Below are positions 26,141 through 35,065 of a stretch of DNA of 64,000 bases, one piece after another. The notes beneath the pieces were generated by a model that saw only the letters and a program-made list of their open reading frames with translations, was not told where the DNA came from and ran no database searches. Position 1 is the first letter of the stretch. Each line of letters begins with the position of its first letter. Source of the DNA: Williamsia sp. DF01-3 (GTDB lineage: Bacteria; Actinomycetota; Actinomycetes; Mycobacteriales; Mycobacteriaceae); contig NZ_JALKFS010000005.1 in NCBI RefSeq assembly GCF_023051145.1, forward strand, positions 4,419,733 through 4,483,732, in the 5' to 3' direction. Both the position numbers and the translations under genes were made by a program.

Positions 26141-27319
26141 CTAGATCATCGAGCGCATCATGCCCTGGGGCTCACCGCCGAGCTGAGTGAGCGCCGACGC
26201 GTGGAAGATCGAACCCGGCACGTGGATGGCGTGGGCGAGTCCGGCGTGCGCATCACGAAAGAACCTCTGCATGGGGAACTTCCGGTGCAGTGCGCCGCCG
26301 CCCGACCGCGCGAAGATCTCGTCGACCGCCCGCACCGCCCGCCAGGCAGCAGCGGTCTGGGTGCGCCGCCCGATGGCCCGCTCGTCGAACGAGATCTCTT
26401 TGCCCGCCTCGGTTTTGTCGTAGAAACGATCCACCGTCTCGAGCAGAGCGGCCCGCGACGCCGCGATCTCGGCGGCCGACTCGCCGATGGCATAGAGGAC
26501 GTACGGATCCTCCTTGATCTTCTGGCCGGTGATGGCCACTCGGTCTCGTTGCGCCGCAATGTGACACGCCAGCGCACCCTCGGCGATACCGATCACCGCC
26601 GACGTGATGCCAAGGGGGAACATACAACTGAACGGCATCAGGTAGGTCGACTCGGTGCGACCGGCCGCCCGCGGCGCACTACCGTCCATCACGTCTGCCG
26701 AGTCGAGAGTCCGGTAGGTCGGGATGAAGGCGCCGTCGACCACCACATCCTTCGAGCCGGTACCACGCAGGCCCACCACATCCCACGAGTCATCGATGAT
26801 GGTGTAGTCGGCACGGGGCAGGAAGACGTGCAGGATGGTCGGCGGCATGACCGGCTTGCCGTCTGCGTCGCCCACGATCGCCCCTAGGACGATCCAATCG
26901 CAGTGGTCGGTGCCGGACGAGAACGACCAACGGCCTTCGAGCACATACCCGCCGTCGACCGGCTTGGCCACACCCATCGGCGCATAGGGCGAGGCCACCC
27001 AGGTGTCGGGGTCGTCGCCCCAGATCTCTTCCTGCACCTTGGGGTCGGCGAACGCCAACTCCCACGGGTGCACTCCGACGATTCCGGACACCCAGCCCGC
27101 GGCCCCGTCCATGGCCGCGACGCCCATGACCGTCTCGGCGAACTCACGGGGGTGGACAGCCAGCCCGCCGTGCTCGACCGGCTGCAGGAGCCGGATCACT
27201 CCCGACTCCCGCAACCGCTGCGCGGAGGAATCCGGCAGGCGCATCAACTCGTCGCCTTCGACACCCGCAGCGCGGATCTCCTCGGCATGTTCTTCGATCC
27301 GGTCGAGCACCTGACCCAT
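26141..27319 (-). CDS. HsaA-like flavin-dependent monooxygenase (acyl-CoA dehydrogenase fold)
   Basis: A 392-aa oxygenase component of the two-component flavin monooxygenase group with an acyl-CoA dehydrogenase fold. It resembles mycobacterial HsaA, which hydroxylates a secosteroid phenol: GAAGWVSGIVGVHPWELA, SPYAPMGVAKPVDGGY, the WDVVGLRGTGSKDVVV strand and PMQRFFRDAHAGLAHA all match that pattern. The start ATG 27319 follows GGAG with 5-nt spacing; GTG 27325 is less well placed. A perfect KstR box lies 24 bp upstream. No HsaB-type flavin reductase is adjacent, and the rest of the hsa cluster is absent, so it may be a paralogue acting on another phenol. Confidence 0.85.
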   Translation of the reverse strand: MGQVLDRIEEHAEEIRAAGVEGDELMRLPDSSAQRLRESGVIRLLQPVEHGGLAVHPREFAETVMGVAAMDGAAGWVSGIVGVHPWELAFADPKVQEEIWGDDPDTWVASPYAPMGVAKPVDGGYVLEGRWSFSSGTDHCDWIVLGAIVGDADGKPVMPPTILHVFLPRADYTIIDDSWDVVGLRGTGSKDVVVDGAFIPTYRTLDSADVMDGSAPRAAGRTESTYLMPFSCMFPLGITSAVIGIAEGALACHIAAQRDRVAITGQKIKEDPYVLYAIGESAAEIAASRAALLETVDRFYDKTEAGKEISFDERAIGRRTQTAAAWRAVRAVDEIFARSGGGALHRKFPMQRFFRDAHAGLAHAIHVPGSIFHASALTQLGGEPQGMMRSMI

Positions 27320-27342
27320 GACCACTCCATTCGCAAGAAAAC

Positions 27343-27356
27343 TAGAACACGTTCTA
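27343..27356. promoter_or_regulatory. KstR-type operator at the HsaA-like gene
   Basis: TAGAACACGTTCTA matches TnnAACnnGTTnnA at every fixed position and forms a 14-bp palindrome with 6-bp arms. It is 24 bp upstream of the ATG at 27319, where it would overlap the promoter. The 75-bp gap to the aldehyde dehydrogenase gene contains nothing else recognised. Confidence 0.75.
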
Positions 27357-27402
27357 CTCTAGCGAACTCGAATGGCCGGACGAGGCAAAACGCTCTCCCG
27401 GG

Positions 27403-28836
27403 CTACGCGTTGTCCCCGAAGATCGACTTGACCTCCAAGAACTCCTCCATGCCGAACTTCCCGAACTCGCGGCCGTTACCCGACTGCTTGTAACCACCGA
27501 ACGGTGAATCCATGGCCAGCGGGGCACCGTTGATGTGCACGGTTCCGGTGCGCATCTTGCGGGCGACCTTGCGCGCGCGATCGGTGTCCGCGGACGAGAC
27601 CATGCCGCCGAGCCCGTAGCTCGAGTCGTTGGCGATGCGGACTGCGTCGTCTTCGTCCTGATATCCGATGAGCACCATCACCGGACCGAAGATCTCCTCG
27701 CGGGCGATGGTCATGTCGTTGGTGACGTTCGCGAACACCGTCGGCTTGACGAAGTACCCGACGTCGACGCCGTCCGGGCGGCCCGAACCACCGACGACCA
27801 CGTCGGCTCCCTCGTCGACACCGGTTTCGATGAGCCGCTGGATCTTGTCGAACTGAGCCTGCGAGACCACCGGTCCGATCTGCGTGTTCTCGTCCGCGGG
27901 CGATCCGACCACGATCTTGGCCGCCGTCTCCTTGGCGATCTCAGCTGCCTCGGCCATCCGCCCGGCCGGAACGAGGATGCGTGATCCCGCGTTGCACGAC
28001 TGGCCCGAGTTGACCACCATCGCCGCGACATCACGCGCCACGGAGTCGGCCAGCGCCTCGTCGTCGAGGATGATGTTGGCGGACTTGCCGCCGAGTTCCT
28101 GCGCCACACGCTTGACCGTGGGAGCCGCATTCCTGGCCACCTCGATGCCCGCGCGAGTGGACCCGGTGAACGAGACCATGTCGACCTCCGGATGCGAGGA
28201 CAACGCCACACCCACGGTCGGGCCGTCGCCGTTGACCAGGTTGAACACGCCCGGCGGCACGCCCGCCTCATCGAGGATCTCGGCGAACACCAGTCCGCTG
28301 AGCGGGGCGATCTCGGACGGCTTGAGCACCACGGTGCAGCCGGCGGCCAGAGCCGGGGCCACCTTGGCGCCGATCTGGTTCAGCGGCCAGTTCCAGGGGG
28401 TGATCAGTGCGCAGACGCCGACCGGTTCGCGGACCACCGTGGTGGAGTTGACCTTCTCCTCGAACTCGAAGTTCTTCAGTGCTTCCAGGCCGAACATGAG
28501 ATGCCCCAGGCCGGCCGGAGCCTGCGCTCCCTGCGCGAGACTCACCGGAGCACCCATCTCGATGCTGACCGCTTCGGCGAGGTCGCCGAGACGCCGCGAG
28601 TACACCTCGATGATCTTCTCCAACAACGAGATACGCTCTTCGCGGGTGGTCTCGGAGAACGTCTCGAACGCCTTGCGCGCCGCCGCGACAGCGTGTTCGA
28701 CATCCTTCTCGTCGCCGAGGGCGATCGTCGCGACGACCTCTTCGGTTGCCGGGTTGATGACGTCGAGGGTCGAGGTGGACACCGGGTCCACCCACTGTCC
28801 GTCGATGTAGAACTTCTGCGTGTGGGTGGGTGCCAT
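27403..28836 (-). CDS. NAD(P)-dependent aldehyde dehydrogenase
   Basis: A 477-aa aldehyde dehydrogenase oxidising an aldehyde to its acid. The catalytic Cys281 lies in GQSCNAGSR, the general base Glu247 in QELGGKS, the NAD-binding FTGST at 223-227 and TPWNWPL near 146. Length is normal. It lies upstream of the HsaA-like gene on the same strand, but 78 bp and a KstR box intervene, so co-transcription is possible but not required. The substrate is undetermined. Confidence 0.9.
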   Translation of the reverse strand: MAPTHTQKFYIDGQWVDPVSTSTLDVINPATEEVVATIALGDEKDVEHAVAAARKAFETFSETTREERISLLEKIIEVYSRRLGDLAEAVSIEMGAPVSLAQGAQAPAGLGHLMFGLEALKNFEFEEKVNSTTVVREPVGVCALITPWNWPLNQIGAKVAPALAAGCTVVLKPSEIAPLSGLVFAEILDEAGVPPGVFNLVNGDGPTVGVALSSHPEVDMVSFTGSTRAGIEVARNAAPTVKRVAQELGGKSANIILDDEALADSVARDVAAMVVNSGQSCNAGSRILVPAGRMAEAAEIAKETAAKIVVGSPADENTQIGPVVSQAQFDKIQRLIETGVDEGADVVVGGSGRPDGVDVGYFVKPTVFANVTNDMTIAREEIFGPVMVLIGYQDEDDAVRIANDSSYGLGGMVSSADTDRARKVARKMRTGTVHINGAPLAMDSPFGGYKQSGNGREFGKFGMEEFLEVKSIFGDNA

Positions 28837-28980
28837 GGGGGTGCTCCTCGGGATCGTCGGCGGGCGTCCCTCCCATCATTCACGCATCGGCCGATTCAGC
28901 GGGCAAAACGGCCGTACTAGCGTTCGGTCGGTCGACCATCCCGCACCCGAAGGCGGCGTTTCAACGCAACGCTTTGCGTC

Positions 28981-29850
28981 TCAGCGCAGCGTTTCGATGA
29001 TCGCGCTGAAGTCCTTACCGGCGTTGTCCTGCGCGAAGTCCGCGTACAGGGTGGCCGCGTGCTCTCCGAGCGGTGCGATCGCGCCGGTTGACTCCACCGC
29101 CGCCATCGCCAACCCCAGGTCTTTGTTCATCAGCGCGGTGGCGAACCCCGGCTTGAAGTCGTTGTTGGCCGGAGAGGTCGGCACCGGACCCGGAACCGGG
29201 CAGTTGGTGTGCACGGCCCAGCAGTTTCCGGTGGCGCCGGTGATCACGTCGTACAACGCCTGCGCCTCGAGACCCAGCTTCTCCGCGAGGACAAACGCCT
29301 CTCCGATCGCGATCTGCTGAACCGCTAGCACCATGTTGTTGCAGACCTTGGCGGCCTGGCCGCTCCCGGCGTCGCCGCAATGGATGACCTTTCCGGCCAT
29401 CGGTTCCAAGATCGTCTGGGCCGCGACAAACGCTTCCTCGGTGCCTCCGACCATGAAGGCGAGCGTCCCGGCGTCGGCACCCTTCACACCACCGGAGACC
29501 GGGGCATCGATCTGCGCGAACCCGTGATCGTCGGCGTGCTGGTGGATCTTGCGGGCGTCGTCGACCGAGATGGTGGAGCTGTCGATCAGCAGCGCACCGG
29601 TCTTCGCACCGGGCAGGATCTGCTCGTAGCACTCGATGACGGCCTTGCCGTGCGGGAGCATGGTGATCACCACGTCGGCGTCGGCAACTGCCTCGATGCC
29701 TCCGGCGAACACCTCCACACCGTTTTCCTTGGCAGCCACTGCCGCCTCGGGCGACGGATCGTATCCGTGTACGGTGTGCCCGGCCTTGACCAGATTCTTT
29801 GCCATGGGTCCGCCCATGTGGCCCAGACCGAGGAACGCGATGGTGCTCAT
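28981..29850 (-). CDS. mmsB: 3-hydroxyisobutyrate dehydrogenase
   Basis: A 289-aa beta-hydroxyacid dehydrogenase converting 3-hydroxyisobutyrate to methylmalonate semialdehyde in valine breakdown. The N-terminal NAD motif GLGHMGGPMAKNL (7-19), the substrate-binding DAPVSGGVKGAD and the catalytic-Lys segment GSGQAAKVCNNM are present. The start overlaps the acyl-CoA dehydrogenase stop (ATGA). With the two upstream genes it forms the standard actinobacterial mmsA-fadE-mmsB operon. The 144-bp gap to the aldehyde dehydrogenase gene shows no clear signal. Confidence 0.93.
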   Translation of the reverse strand: MSTIAFLGLGHMGGPMAKNLVKAGHTVHGYDPSPEAAVAAKENGVEVFAGGIEAVADADVVITMLPHGKAVIECYEQILPGAKTGALLIDSSTISVDDARKIHQHADDHGFAQIDAPVSGGVKGADAGTLAFMVGGTEEAFVAAQTILEPMAGKVIHCGDAGSGQAAKVCNNMVLAVQQIAIGEAFVLAEKLGLEAQALYDVITGATGNCWAVHTNCPVPGPVPTSPANNDFKPGFATALMNKDLGLAMAAVESTGAIAPLGEHAATLYADFAQDNAGKDFSAIIETLR

Positions 29851-31010
29851 AGGTATTGCCCCTTTGTCGACTTGTCCGCCTCTGCGCGGCCGATCACAAC
29901 CCGCATGATCTCGTTGGTTCCCTCCAGTATTCGGTTCACCCGGAGGTCTCGGACGATTTTCTCCAGACCGTACTCACGCAGGTATCCGTATCCGCCGTGC
30001 AACTGCAGCGCCTGATCGGCGACGTCGAAGCAGGTGTCGGTCACATACCGCTTGGCCATCGCGCAGAGCTCGACCTTGTCGGGATGACCGGCGTCGAGCG
30101 CATCGGCGGCCCGCCACAGGATGAGGCGGGCGGTCTCCAGCGACGTGGCCATGTCGGCAAGCGTGAACCGGATGGTCGGTTCGTCGATCAGCTTGCCGCC
30201 GAACGCTTCTCGGTCGGACACGTAGGTGATGGCCTTGTTGTAGGCCGCCTGGGCACCACCCAGCGAACATGCGGCGATGTTGATACGGCCACCGTTGAGT
30301 CCGTTCATCGCGATGCCGAAGCCCGTACCCTCCACCCCACCGAGGAGATTGGCCGCCGGTACCCGCGCGTCCTCCATGATGACCTGAGCGGTGGGCTGCG
30401 CGTTCCAGCCCATCTTCTGCTCGTTGGCGCCGAACGAGAGTCCCGGCGTGTTCGCAGGGACGATGAACGTCGAGATCCCCTTTGGACCCTCCGCACCCGT
30501 ACGGGCCATCACGATGTACACGTCAGAGACGCCGCCGCCGGAGATGAACTGCTTGACCCCGTTCAGCAGGTAGTCGTCGCCGTCGCGAACTGCCTTGGTA
30601 CGCAGTGCCGCAGCGTCACTTCCGGCAGCAGGTTCGGTCAGGCAGTAGCTGGCGACGGCCTCCATCGAGGCCATTTTGGCCGCCCATGTGGTGCGCTGAT
30701 CGTCCGTGCCGTACGAGTCGACCATCCACGTGCACATGTTGTGGATCGACAGAAAGGCCGCCGTGGTGGGATCAGCCTTCGCCAGTTCCTCGAAGATCCG
30801 TACGCCGTCGATCCGCCGCAGACCGCTTCCGCCCACGTCTTCGCTCGTGTAGATGCCCGCCATGCCGAGTTCGGCGGCCTCGCGAAGCTCCTCGACCGGG
30901 AAGTGCTTGCGCTCATCCCAGTCGAGGGCGTGTGGCTCGAGCCTCTTGCGCGCGAACGCCGAGGCAGTGTCGACGATGACCTTGTCATCGTCATCCATGT
31001 CGAAAGACAC
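29847..31010 (-). CDS. Isobutyryl-CoA dehydrogenase (FadE9-like)
   Basis: A 387-aa acyl-CoA dehydrogenase: the flavin-binding YCLTEPAAGSDAAAL segment, the MGWNAQPTAQV strand, LQLHGGYGYLREYGLEK and the ILEGTNEIMR C-terminus are all present. Position between mmsA and mmsB, as with mycobacterial FadE9, points to isobutyryl-CoA oxidation in valine catabolism. The GTG at 31010 (11 nt after the mmsA stop) is used; ATG 30998 is an alternative. A reading to 31226 would overlap mmsA extensively. Confidence 0.9.
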   Translation of the reverse strand: MSFDMDDDDKVIVDTASAFARKRLEPHALDWDERKHFPVEELREAAELGMAGIYTSEDVGGSGLRRIDGVRIFEELAKADPTTAAFLSIHNMCTWMVDSYGTDDQRTTWAAKMASMEAVASYCLTEPAAGSDAAALRTKAVRDGDDYLLNGVKQFISGGGVSDVYIVMARTGAEGPKGISTFIVPANTPGLSFGANEQKMGWNAQPTAQVIMEDARVPAANLLGGVEGTGFGIAMNGLNGGRINIAACSLGGAQAAYNKAITYVSDREAFGGKLIDEPTIRFTLADMATSLETARLILWRAADALDAGHPDKVELCAMAKRYVTDTCFDVADQALQLHGGYGYLREYGLEKIVRDLRVNRILEGTNEIMRVVIGRAEADKSTKGQYL

Positions 31011-31021
31011 CGGCCGGTCTC

Positions 31022-32542
31022 TCAGTCCATGGTCGGGATGACGAACTCGGCGCCATCCTTGATGCCGGACGGCCACCGAGTCGTGATGGTCTTGACCTTG
31101 GTGTAGAACTGGATCGCCGCCGGCCCGTGCTGGTTCAGATCGCCGAATCCGGAACGCTTCCAGCCACCGAAGGTGTGGTAGGCCACCGGCACCGGGATGG
31201 GCACGTTCACGCCCACCATGCCGCACTGGACGCGAGCGGTGAAGTCGCGGGCCGCGTCGCCGTCCTGGGTGAAGATCGCGACGCCGTTGCCGTACTCGTG
31301 CTCAGACGGAAGCGCAAGGGCCTCTTCGTAATCTGCGGCACGGACGATGCAGACGACCGGTCCGAAGATCTCGTCGGTGTAGATCGTCTGATCCTTCTTG
31401 ACGTGATCGAAGAGGGTGGGCCCGATGAAGTAGCCCTCTTCCAGGCTCTGACCGTCGTAGGTCAGGTCGTCGGTCGTGCGCTCGCGGCCGTCGATGACCA
31501 GCTCGGCACCGGCGTCCACACCCTGCTGGATGTAGTCCTTGACGCGTTCGAGAGCAGCCTTGCTGACGAGGGGGCCGTAGTCGGCCTTGATGTCGAGGCT
31601 GTGGCCGACGCGCAGGGCGTTGACCTTGTCGACCAGCTTCTCGCGCAGACGATTTGCTGTGGCCTCACCCACGGGCACGGCCACCGAGATCGCCATGCAG
31701 CGCTCGCCGGCGCTGCCGTATCCGGCACCGATCAGTGCGTCGGCGACCTGATCGAGGTCGGCGTCAGGGAGGATGATCATGTGGTTCTTGGCGCCACCGA
31801 AGCACTGCGCGCGCTTGCCGTTCGCGGCCGCGTTGGAGTAGATGTACTGCGCGATGTCGGAGCTGCCGACGAAACCGTAGGCCTGGACGTCGTCGTTGTT
31901 GAGCAGTGCGTCGACGGCTTCCTTGTCGCCATGGATGACCTGGAACACGCCGGGCGGCAGTCCCGCCTCGAGGAACAACTCGGCCAGACGCACGGGCACC
32001 GACGGGTCACGCTCGGACGGCTTGAGGATGAACGCGTTTCCGGTCGCCAGCGCGGGGCCGGCCTTCCACAGCGGGATCATCGCCGGGAAGTTGAAGGGGG
32101 TGATGCCTGCGACCACACCGAGCGGCTGGCGTACCGAGTGCACGTCGATGCCGGTGCCGGCGCCTTCGGTGAACTCACCCTTGAGTAGATGCGGGATACC
32201 GATCGCGAACTCGATGACCTCGACGCCGCGCTGGATGTCGCCCTTCGCATCGGGAACGGTCTTGCCGTGCTCCTTGGAGAGCAGCTCGGCGAGTTCGTCC
32301 ATGTTCTCGCCGACAAGTGCAACGAACTTCATCATCACGCGAGCGCGGCGCTGCGGGTTCCATGCAGCCCAGATCTTCTGCGCCTCGACTGCGCTGGCAA
32401 CGGCGGCGTCGACCTCGGCCGTACTGGCGAGAGGAACGGTCGCCTGCACCTTGCCGGTGCTGGGGTCCATCACATCTGCGGTGCGCCCGCTGGTGCCGGC
32501 GAGCGGTGCGCCGTCCACAAAATGGTCGATTTGCCTGGTCAT
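31022..32542 (-). CDS. mmsA: Methylmalonate-semialdehyde dehydrogenase (acylating)
   Basis: A 506-aa CoA-acylating aldehyde dehydrogenase producing propionyl-CoA from methylmalonate semialdehyde in valine and thymine breakdown. The catalytic Cys282 is in the family-typical SAGERCMA, and AKNHMIILPDAD (251-262) is the MmsA signature replacing the usual ELGGK base region. The ATG at 32542 follows GAGG by 6 nt; a start at 32560 is less likely. It leads the valine operon behind an 18-bp palindrome. Confidence 0.93.
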   Translation of the reverse strand: MTRQIDHFVDGAPLAGTSGRTADVMDPSTGKVQATVPLASTAEVDAAVASAVEAQKIWAAWNPQRRARVMMKFVALVGENMDELAELLSKEHGKTVPDAKGDIQRGVEVIEFAIGIPHLLKGEFTEGAGTGIDVHSVRQPLGVVAGITPFNFPAMIPLWKAGPALATGNAFILKPSERDPSVPVRLAELFLEAGLPPGVFQVIHGDKEAVDALLNNDDVQAYGFVGSSDIAQYIYSNAAANGKRAQCFGGAKNHMIILPDADLDQVADALIGAGYGSAGERCMAISVAVPVGEATANRLREKLVDKVNALRVGHSLDIKADYGPLVSKAALERVKDYIQQGVDAGAELVIDGRERTTDDLTYDGQSLEEGYFIGPTLFDHVKKDQTIYTDEIFGPVVCIVRAADYEEALALPSEHEYGNGVAIFTQDGDAARDFTARVQCGMVGVNVPIPVPVAYHTFGGWKRSGFGDLNQHGPAAIQFYTKVKTITTRWPSGIKDGAEFVIPTMD

Positions 32543-32588
32543 GGGGTCCTCACAAGTCATCTACTGCCGTGTTGTCCCCGTCACTATA

Positions 32589-32606
32589 TACTAGGACTTC
32601 CTAGTA
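32589..32606. promoter_or_regulatory. Palindromic operator upstream of mmsA
   Basis: TACTAGGACTTCCTAGTA has perfect 8-bp arms around a 2-bp centre, 47 bp before the mmsA start and next to the AT-rich TATATA that may be promoter core. The form suits a TetR-type repressor of the valine operon; no regulator gene is adjacent, so the binder is unknown. Confidence 0.6.
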
Positions 32607-32640
32607 ATGCGAGCCCCGGCAGCAGATGACCTGTTCGGAA

Positions 32641-32802
32641 CTACCCGGTTTTGCGCCGGAACTGATGCGGGCCACCTTCAGGCCCGTGCTGACCGGACGC
32701 CTTGGATGCCGAATCCTTGTGATCGCCGGTGGGCAGATCGCGATTCTTCTTGCGTTCCAATGCTTCTCGGAACTTACGCTTGGTCTCTGAATCTTCGGCC
32801 AT
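32641..32802 (-). CDS. DUF5302 small protein
   Basis: A 53-aa highly charged protein beginning MAEDSETKRKFREALERKKN and ending QFRRKTG. The conserved TKRKFREALERK core is characteristic of actinobacterial DUF5302 proteins, which are of unknown function. It has an ATG at 32802, with AAGCAAAGGAGCAG upstream giving a strong AAAGGAG ribosome site. It lies between the mmsA operator and the flavodoxin gene and appears monocistronic. Confidence 0.85.
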   Translation of the reverse strand: MAEDSETKRKFREALERKKNRDLPTGDHKDSASKASGQHGPEGGPHQFRRKTG

Positions 32803-33008
32803 CGACTGCTCCTTTGCTTGAACATCGTCTCCCGGAGCGTATCGAGCCGAGCCGGCGATGTCAGGTGATTATCCCCGCACAGACGCGGTCCCCGCGCCGT
32901 ACCGACACGTAGGCCACCAGACGACTCGATCCCCAGGCGGCGCGGACTGTGAAGTTGACCCGCCGATCGCTAAAATCGCTGATCGGGCACCCGACACCTA
33001 CCGCAACA

Positions 33009-33019
33009 TAGGGTACCCT
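33009..33019. promoter_or_regulatory. AGGGTACCCT palindrome in the flavodoxin promoter region
   Basis: A perfect 10-bp palindrome (33010-33019), preceded by T so that TAGGGT could also serve as a -10 box, lies 36 bp before the flavodoxin ATG. It shares about 10 of 14 positions with the inner part of DtxR/IdeR iron boxes, but the outer TTAGG is lacking. Function is uncertain. Confidence 0.3.
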
Positions 33020-33054
33020 CAGTTGCCGACGAGACCGGATGGAGAGAGAAGAAG

Positions 33055-33513
33055 ATGTCTGTTGTGATCCTGTACGGCAGCGAGACCGGAACCGCCGAAG
33101 TGGTGTCCGATTCCATCTCCGACGTGCTGACCGAGAACCATGACGTGTCGATGTACGACATGTCCGAGTTCGCCGTCGAAGACCTCTCCGCCGAGGACTT
33201 CTATGTGGTGGTCTGCTCGACCTATGGCGAGGGCGAGCTGCCCACCGGAGCCGAGCCGTTCGCCGAGGCCCTCGACGACGAGAAACCCGCCCTCGACGGT
33301 CTCCGCTTTGCCATGTTCGGCCTCGGCGACAGCGTCTACGACGACACCTACAACCGCGGCGGCGAGATCATGGCCGAAAAGCTCACCGAACTCGGCGCCA
33401 CCCAGGTGGGCGAGCACGGGCGCCACGATGCGTCGTCGAAGGTGAGCGCCAAGGTGCAGGCGGCCGAATGGGCACAGCAGATTTCTCCGCTCATCTCTCC
33501 CGCGCTGCGCTGA
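33055..33513 (+). CDS. Flavodoxin-domain protein (MioC-like)
   Basis: A 152-aa FMN-binding electron carrier: the phosphate loop YGSETGTAE (8-16), STYGEGELPTGAEPF (around 55-70) and FGLGDSVYDDTYNRGG (around 89-104) are the flavodoxin/MioC isoalloxazine loops. GGAGAGAGAAG precedes the ATG. It stands alone. Partners are not evident; it could feed oxygenases or act as a ferredoxin substitute under iron shortage, which would agree with the palindrome upstream. Confidence 0.88.
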   Translation: MSVVILYGSETGTAEVVSDSISDVLTENHDVSMYDMSEFAVEDLSAEDFYVVVCSTYGEGELPTGAEPFAEALDDEKPALDGLRFAMFGLGDSVYDDTYNRGGEIMAEKLTELGATQVGEHGRHDASSKVSAKVQAAEWAQQISPLISPALR

Positions 33514-33583
33514 CGCGCCCCGGGCGCCGGCACTGATCGGCGACTTCGAGGCACCTCCCGACAGCGACGATTACGCTGCGAAC

Positions 33584-34954
33584 ATGTCGACGAAGACGGT
33601 GTTGGACGACCTGGTGACGGCCCTGCCCGCGGGGACGGTGATCACCGATCCCGACATCGTCGTGGGCTACCGCCAGGACCGGGCATTCGACCCCGACGCG
33701 GGTACCGCGATGGCGGTGGTCCGCGCGACGAGCACCGAGGACGTCGTCGCGACCGTGAGGTGGTGCGCTGCCAACTCCATCCCGGTGATCCCCCGCGGAG
33801 CCGGCACCGGTCTGTCCGGCGGAGCCACGGCCATCGATGGCGGCATCGTCCTGACCACCGAGAAGATGCGCGACATCACCGTCGATCCGGTCACCCGTAC
33901 GGCGATCTGCCAGCCCGGACTGCTCAACGCCGAGGTCAAGGCTGCGGTCAAGGAACACGGACTCTGGTATCCGCCGGATCCGTCGTCGTTCGAGATCTGC
34001 TCCATCGGCGGCAACGCGGCAACCAACGCGGGCGGCCTGTGTTGTGTGAAGTACGGCGTCACGAGCGACTACGTCCTCGGCCTCGAAGTGGTGCTCGCCG
34101 ATGGGCGGGCAGTGCGCCTGGGCGGACCGCGGCTCAAGGACAGCGCCGGGCTGTCACTGACCAAACTGTTCGTCGGCAGTGAGGGCACTCTGGGCATCAT
34201 CACCGAGGTGACCTTGCGGCTGCTGCCGCCACAGCCGCCGGCGTCGACCGTGGTGGGCACCTTCTCGTCGGTGCATGCCGCCTCCGAGGCGGTCCTCGCG
34301 ATCACGTCGACAATCCGGCCCGCGATGCTCGAGTTCATGGACAAGGTCGCGATCAACGCCGTCGAGGACCAGCTGAAGATGGGCCTCGACCGCACCGCCG
34401 GGGCCCTGCTCGTCGCCCAGTCCGATGCGCCAGGTGCTGCCGGAGCCGCCGAGGTCGAGGTCATCGAGCAGGCATTCACCACCTGCGGCGCCGGCGAGGT
34501 GTTCGCCACCACCGATCCCGACGAGGGCGAGGCATTCACCGCTGCGCGGCGGTACGCCATCCCCGCCGTCGAGAAGATCGGTCCCCTGCTACTCGAGGAT
34601 GTCGGGGTTCCGCTGCACAAATTGCCAGATCTCATCGATGGCATCGAGGCGATCGCCGCCGACCGACGGGTGCTGATCTCCGTCATCGCGCACGCCGGCG
34701 ACGGCAACACGCACCCGCTGATCGTGCACGACCCCAACGATCCCGACGAGACCGAACGAGCCAATCTCGCGTTCGGGGAAATCATGGACCTGGCGATCAG
34801 ACTCGGCGGCACGATCACCGGCGAGCACGGAGTCGGACGATTGAAGAAGGGCTGGCTGCCCGATCAGCTGGGCCCCGACGTCATCGAGCTGACGCAGCGG
34901 ATCAAGAACGCGGTCGATCCCCTGGGCATCCTCAACCCCGGGACGATGCTGTAG
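33584..34954 (+). CDS. FAD-linked oxidase, GlcD/D-lactate dehydrogenase type
   Basis: A 456-aa flavoprotein oxidising a 2-hydroxy acid such as glycolate or D-lactate. The N-terminal PCMH FAD domain has IPRGAGTGLSGGATAIDGGIVL (about 65-86) and GNAATNAGGLCCVKYGVT; the C-terminal FAD-oxidase cap has AHAGDGNTHPLIVHD and GGTITGEHGVGRLKKGWL, with the catalytic His residues. No GlcE or GlcF partners are adjacent, so it works alone, as in many actinobacteria. Confidence 0.88.
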   Translation: MSTKTVLDDLVTALPAGTVITDPDIVVGYRQDRAFDPDAGTAMAVVRATSTEDVVATVRWCAANSIPVIPRGAGTGLSGGATAIDGGIVLTTEKMRDITVDPVTRTAICQPGLLNAEVKAAVKEHGLWYPPDPSSFEICSIGGNAATNAGGLCCVKYGVTSDYVLGLEVVLADGRAVRLGGPRLKDSAGLSLTKLFVGSEGTLGIITEVTLRLLPPQPPASTVVGTFSSVHAASEAVLAITSTIRPAMLEFMDKVAINAVEDQLKMGLDRTAGALLVAQSDAPGAAGAAEVEVIEQAFTTCGAGEVFATTDPDEGEAFTAARRYAIPAVEKIGPLLLEDVGVPLHKLPDLIDGIEAIAADRRVLISVIAHAGDGNTHPLIVHDPNDPDETERANLAFGEIMDLAIRLGGTITGEHGVGRLKKGWLPDQLGPDVIELTQRIKNAVDPLGILNPGTML

Positions 34955-35014
34955 ACCTGGCTCGCGAAAATCTGCAGGCTCTGTGTCTGTCCGCAGGCGT
35001 TGCAGTACTGATCT

Positions 35015-35064
35015 CCGGACGAAAAGCCTGCGCCTGCCTCACATCCCGTGCGCAGGTGGTCCGG
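35015..35064. terminator. Nested inverted repeat between convergent genes
   Basis: CCGGAC (35015-35020) pairs with GTCCGG (35059-35064), and inside it CCTGCGC (35027-35033) pairs with GCGCAGG (35050-35056), leaving a 16-nt loop. It lies between the stops of the FAD-linked oxidase and the disulfide reductase and could terminate both. There is no strong T-tract. Confidence 0.4.
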
Positions 35065-35065
35065 C

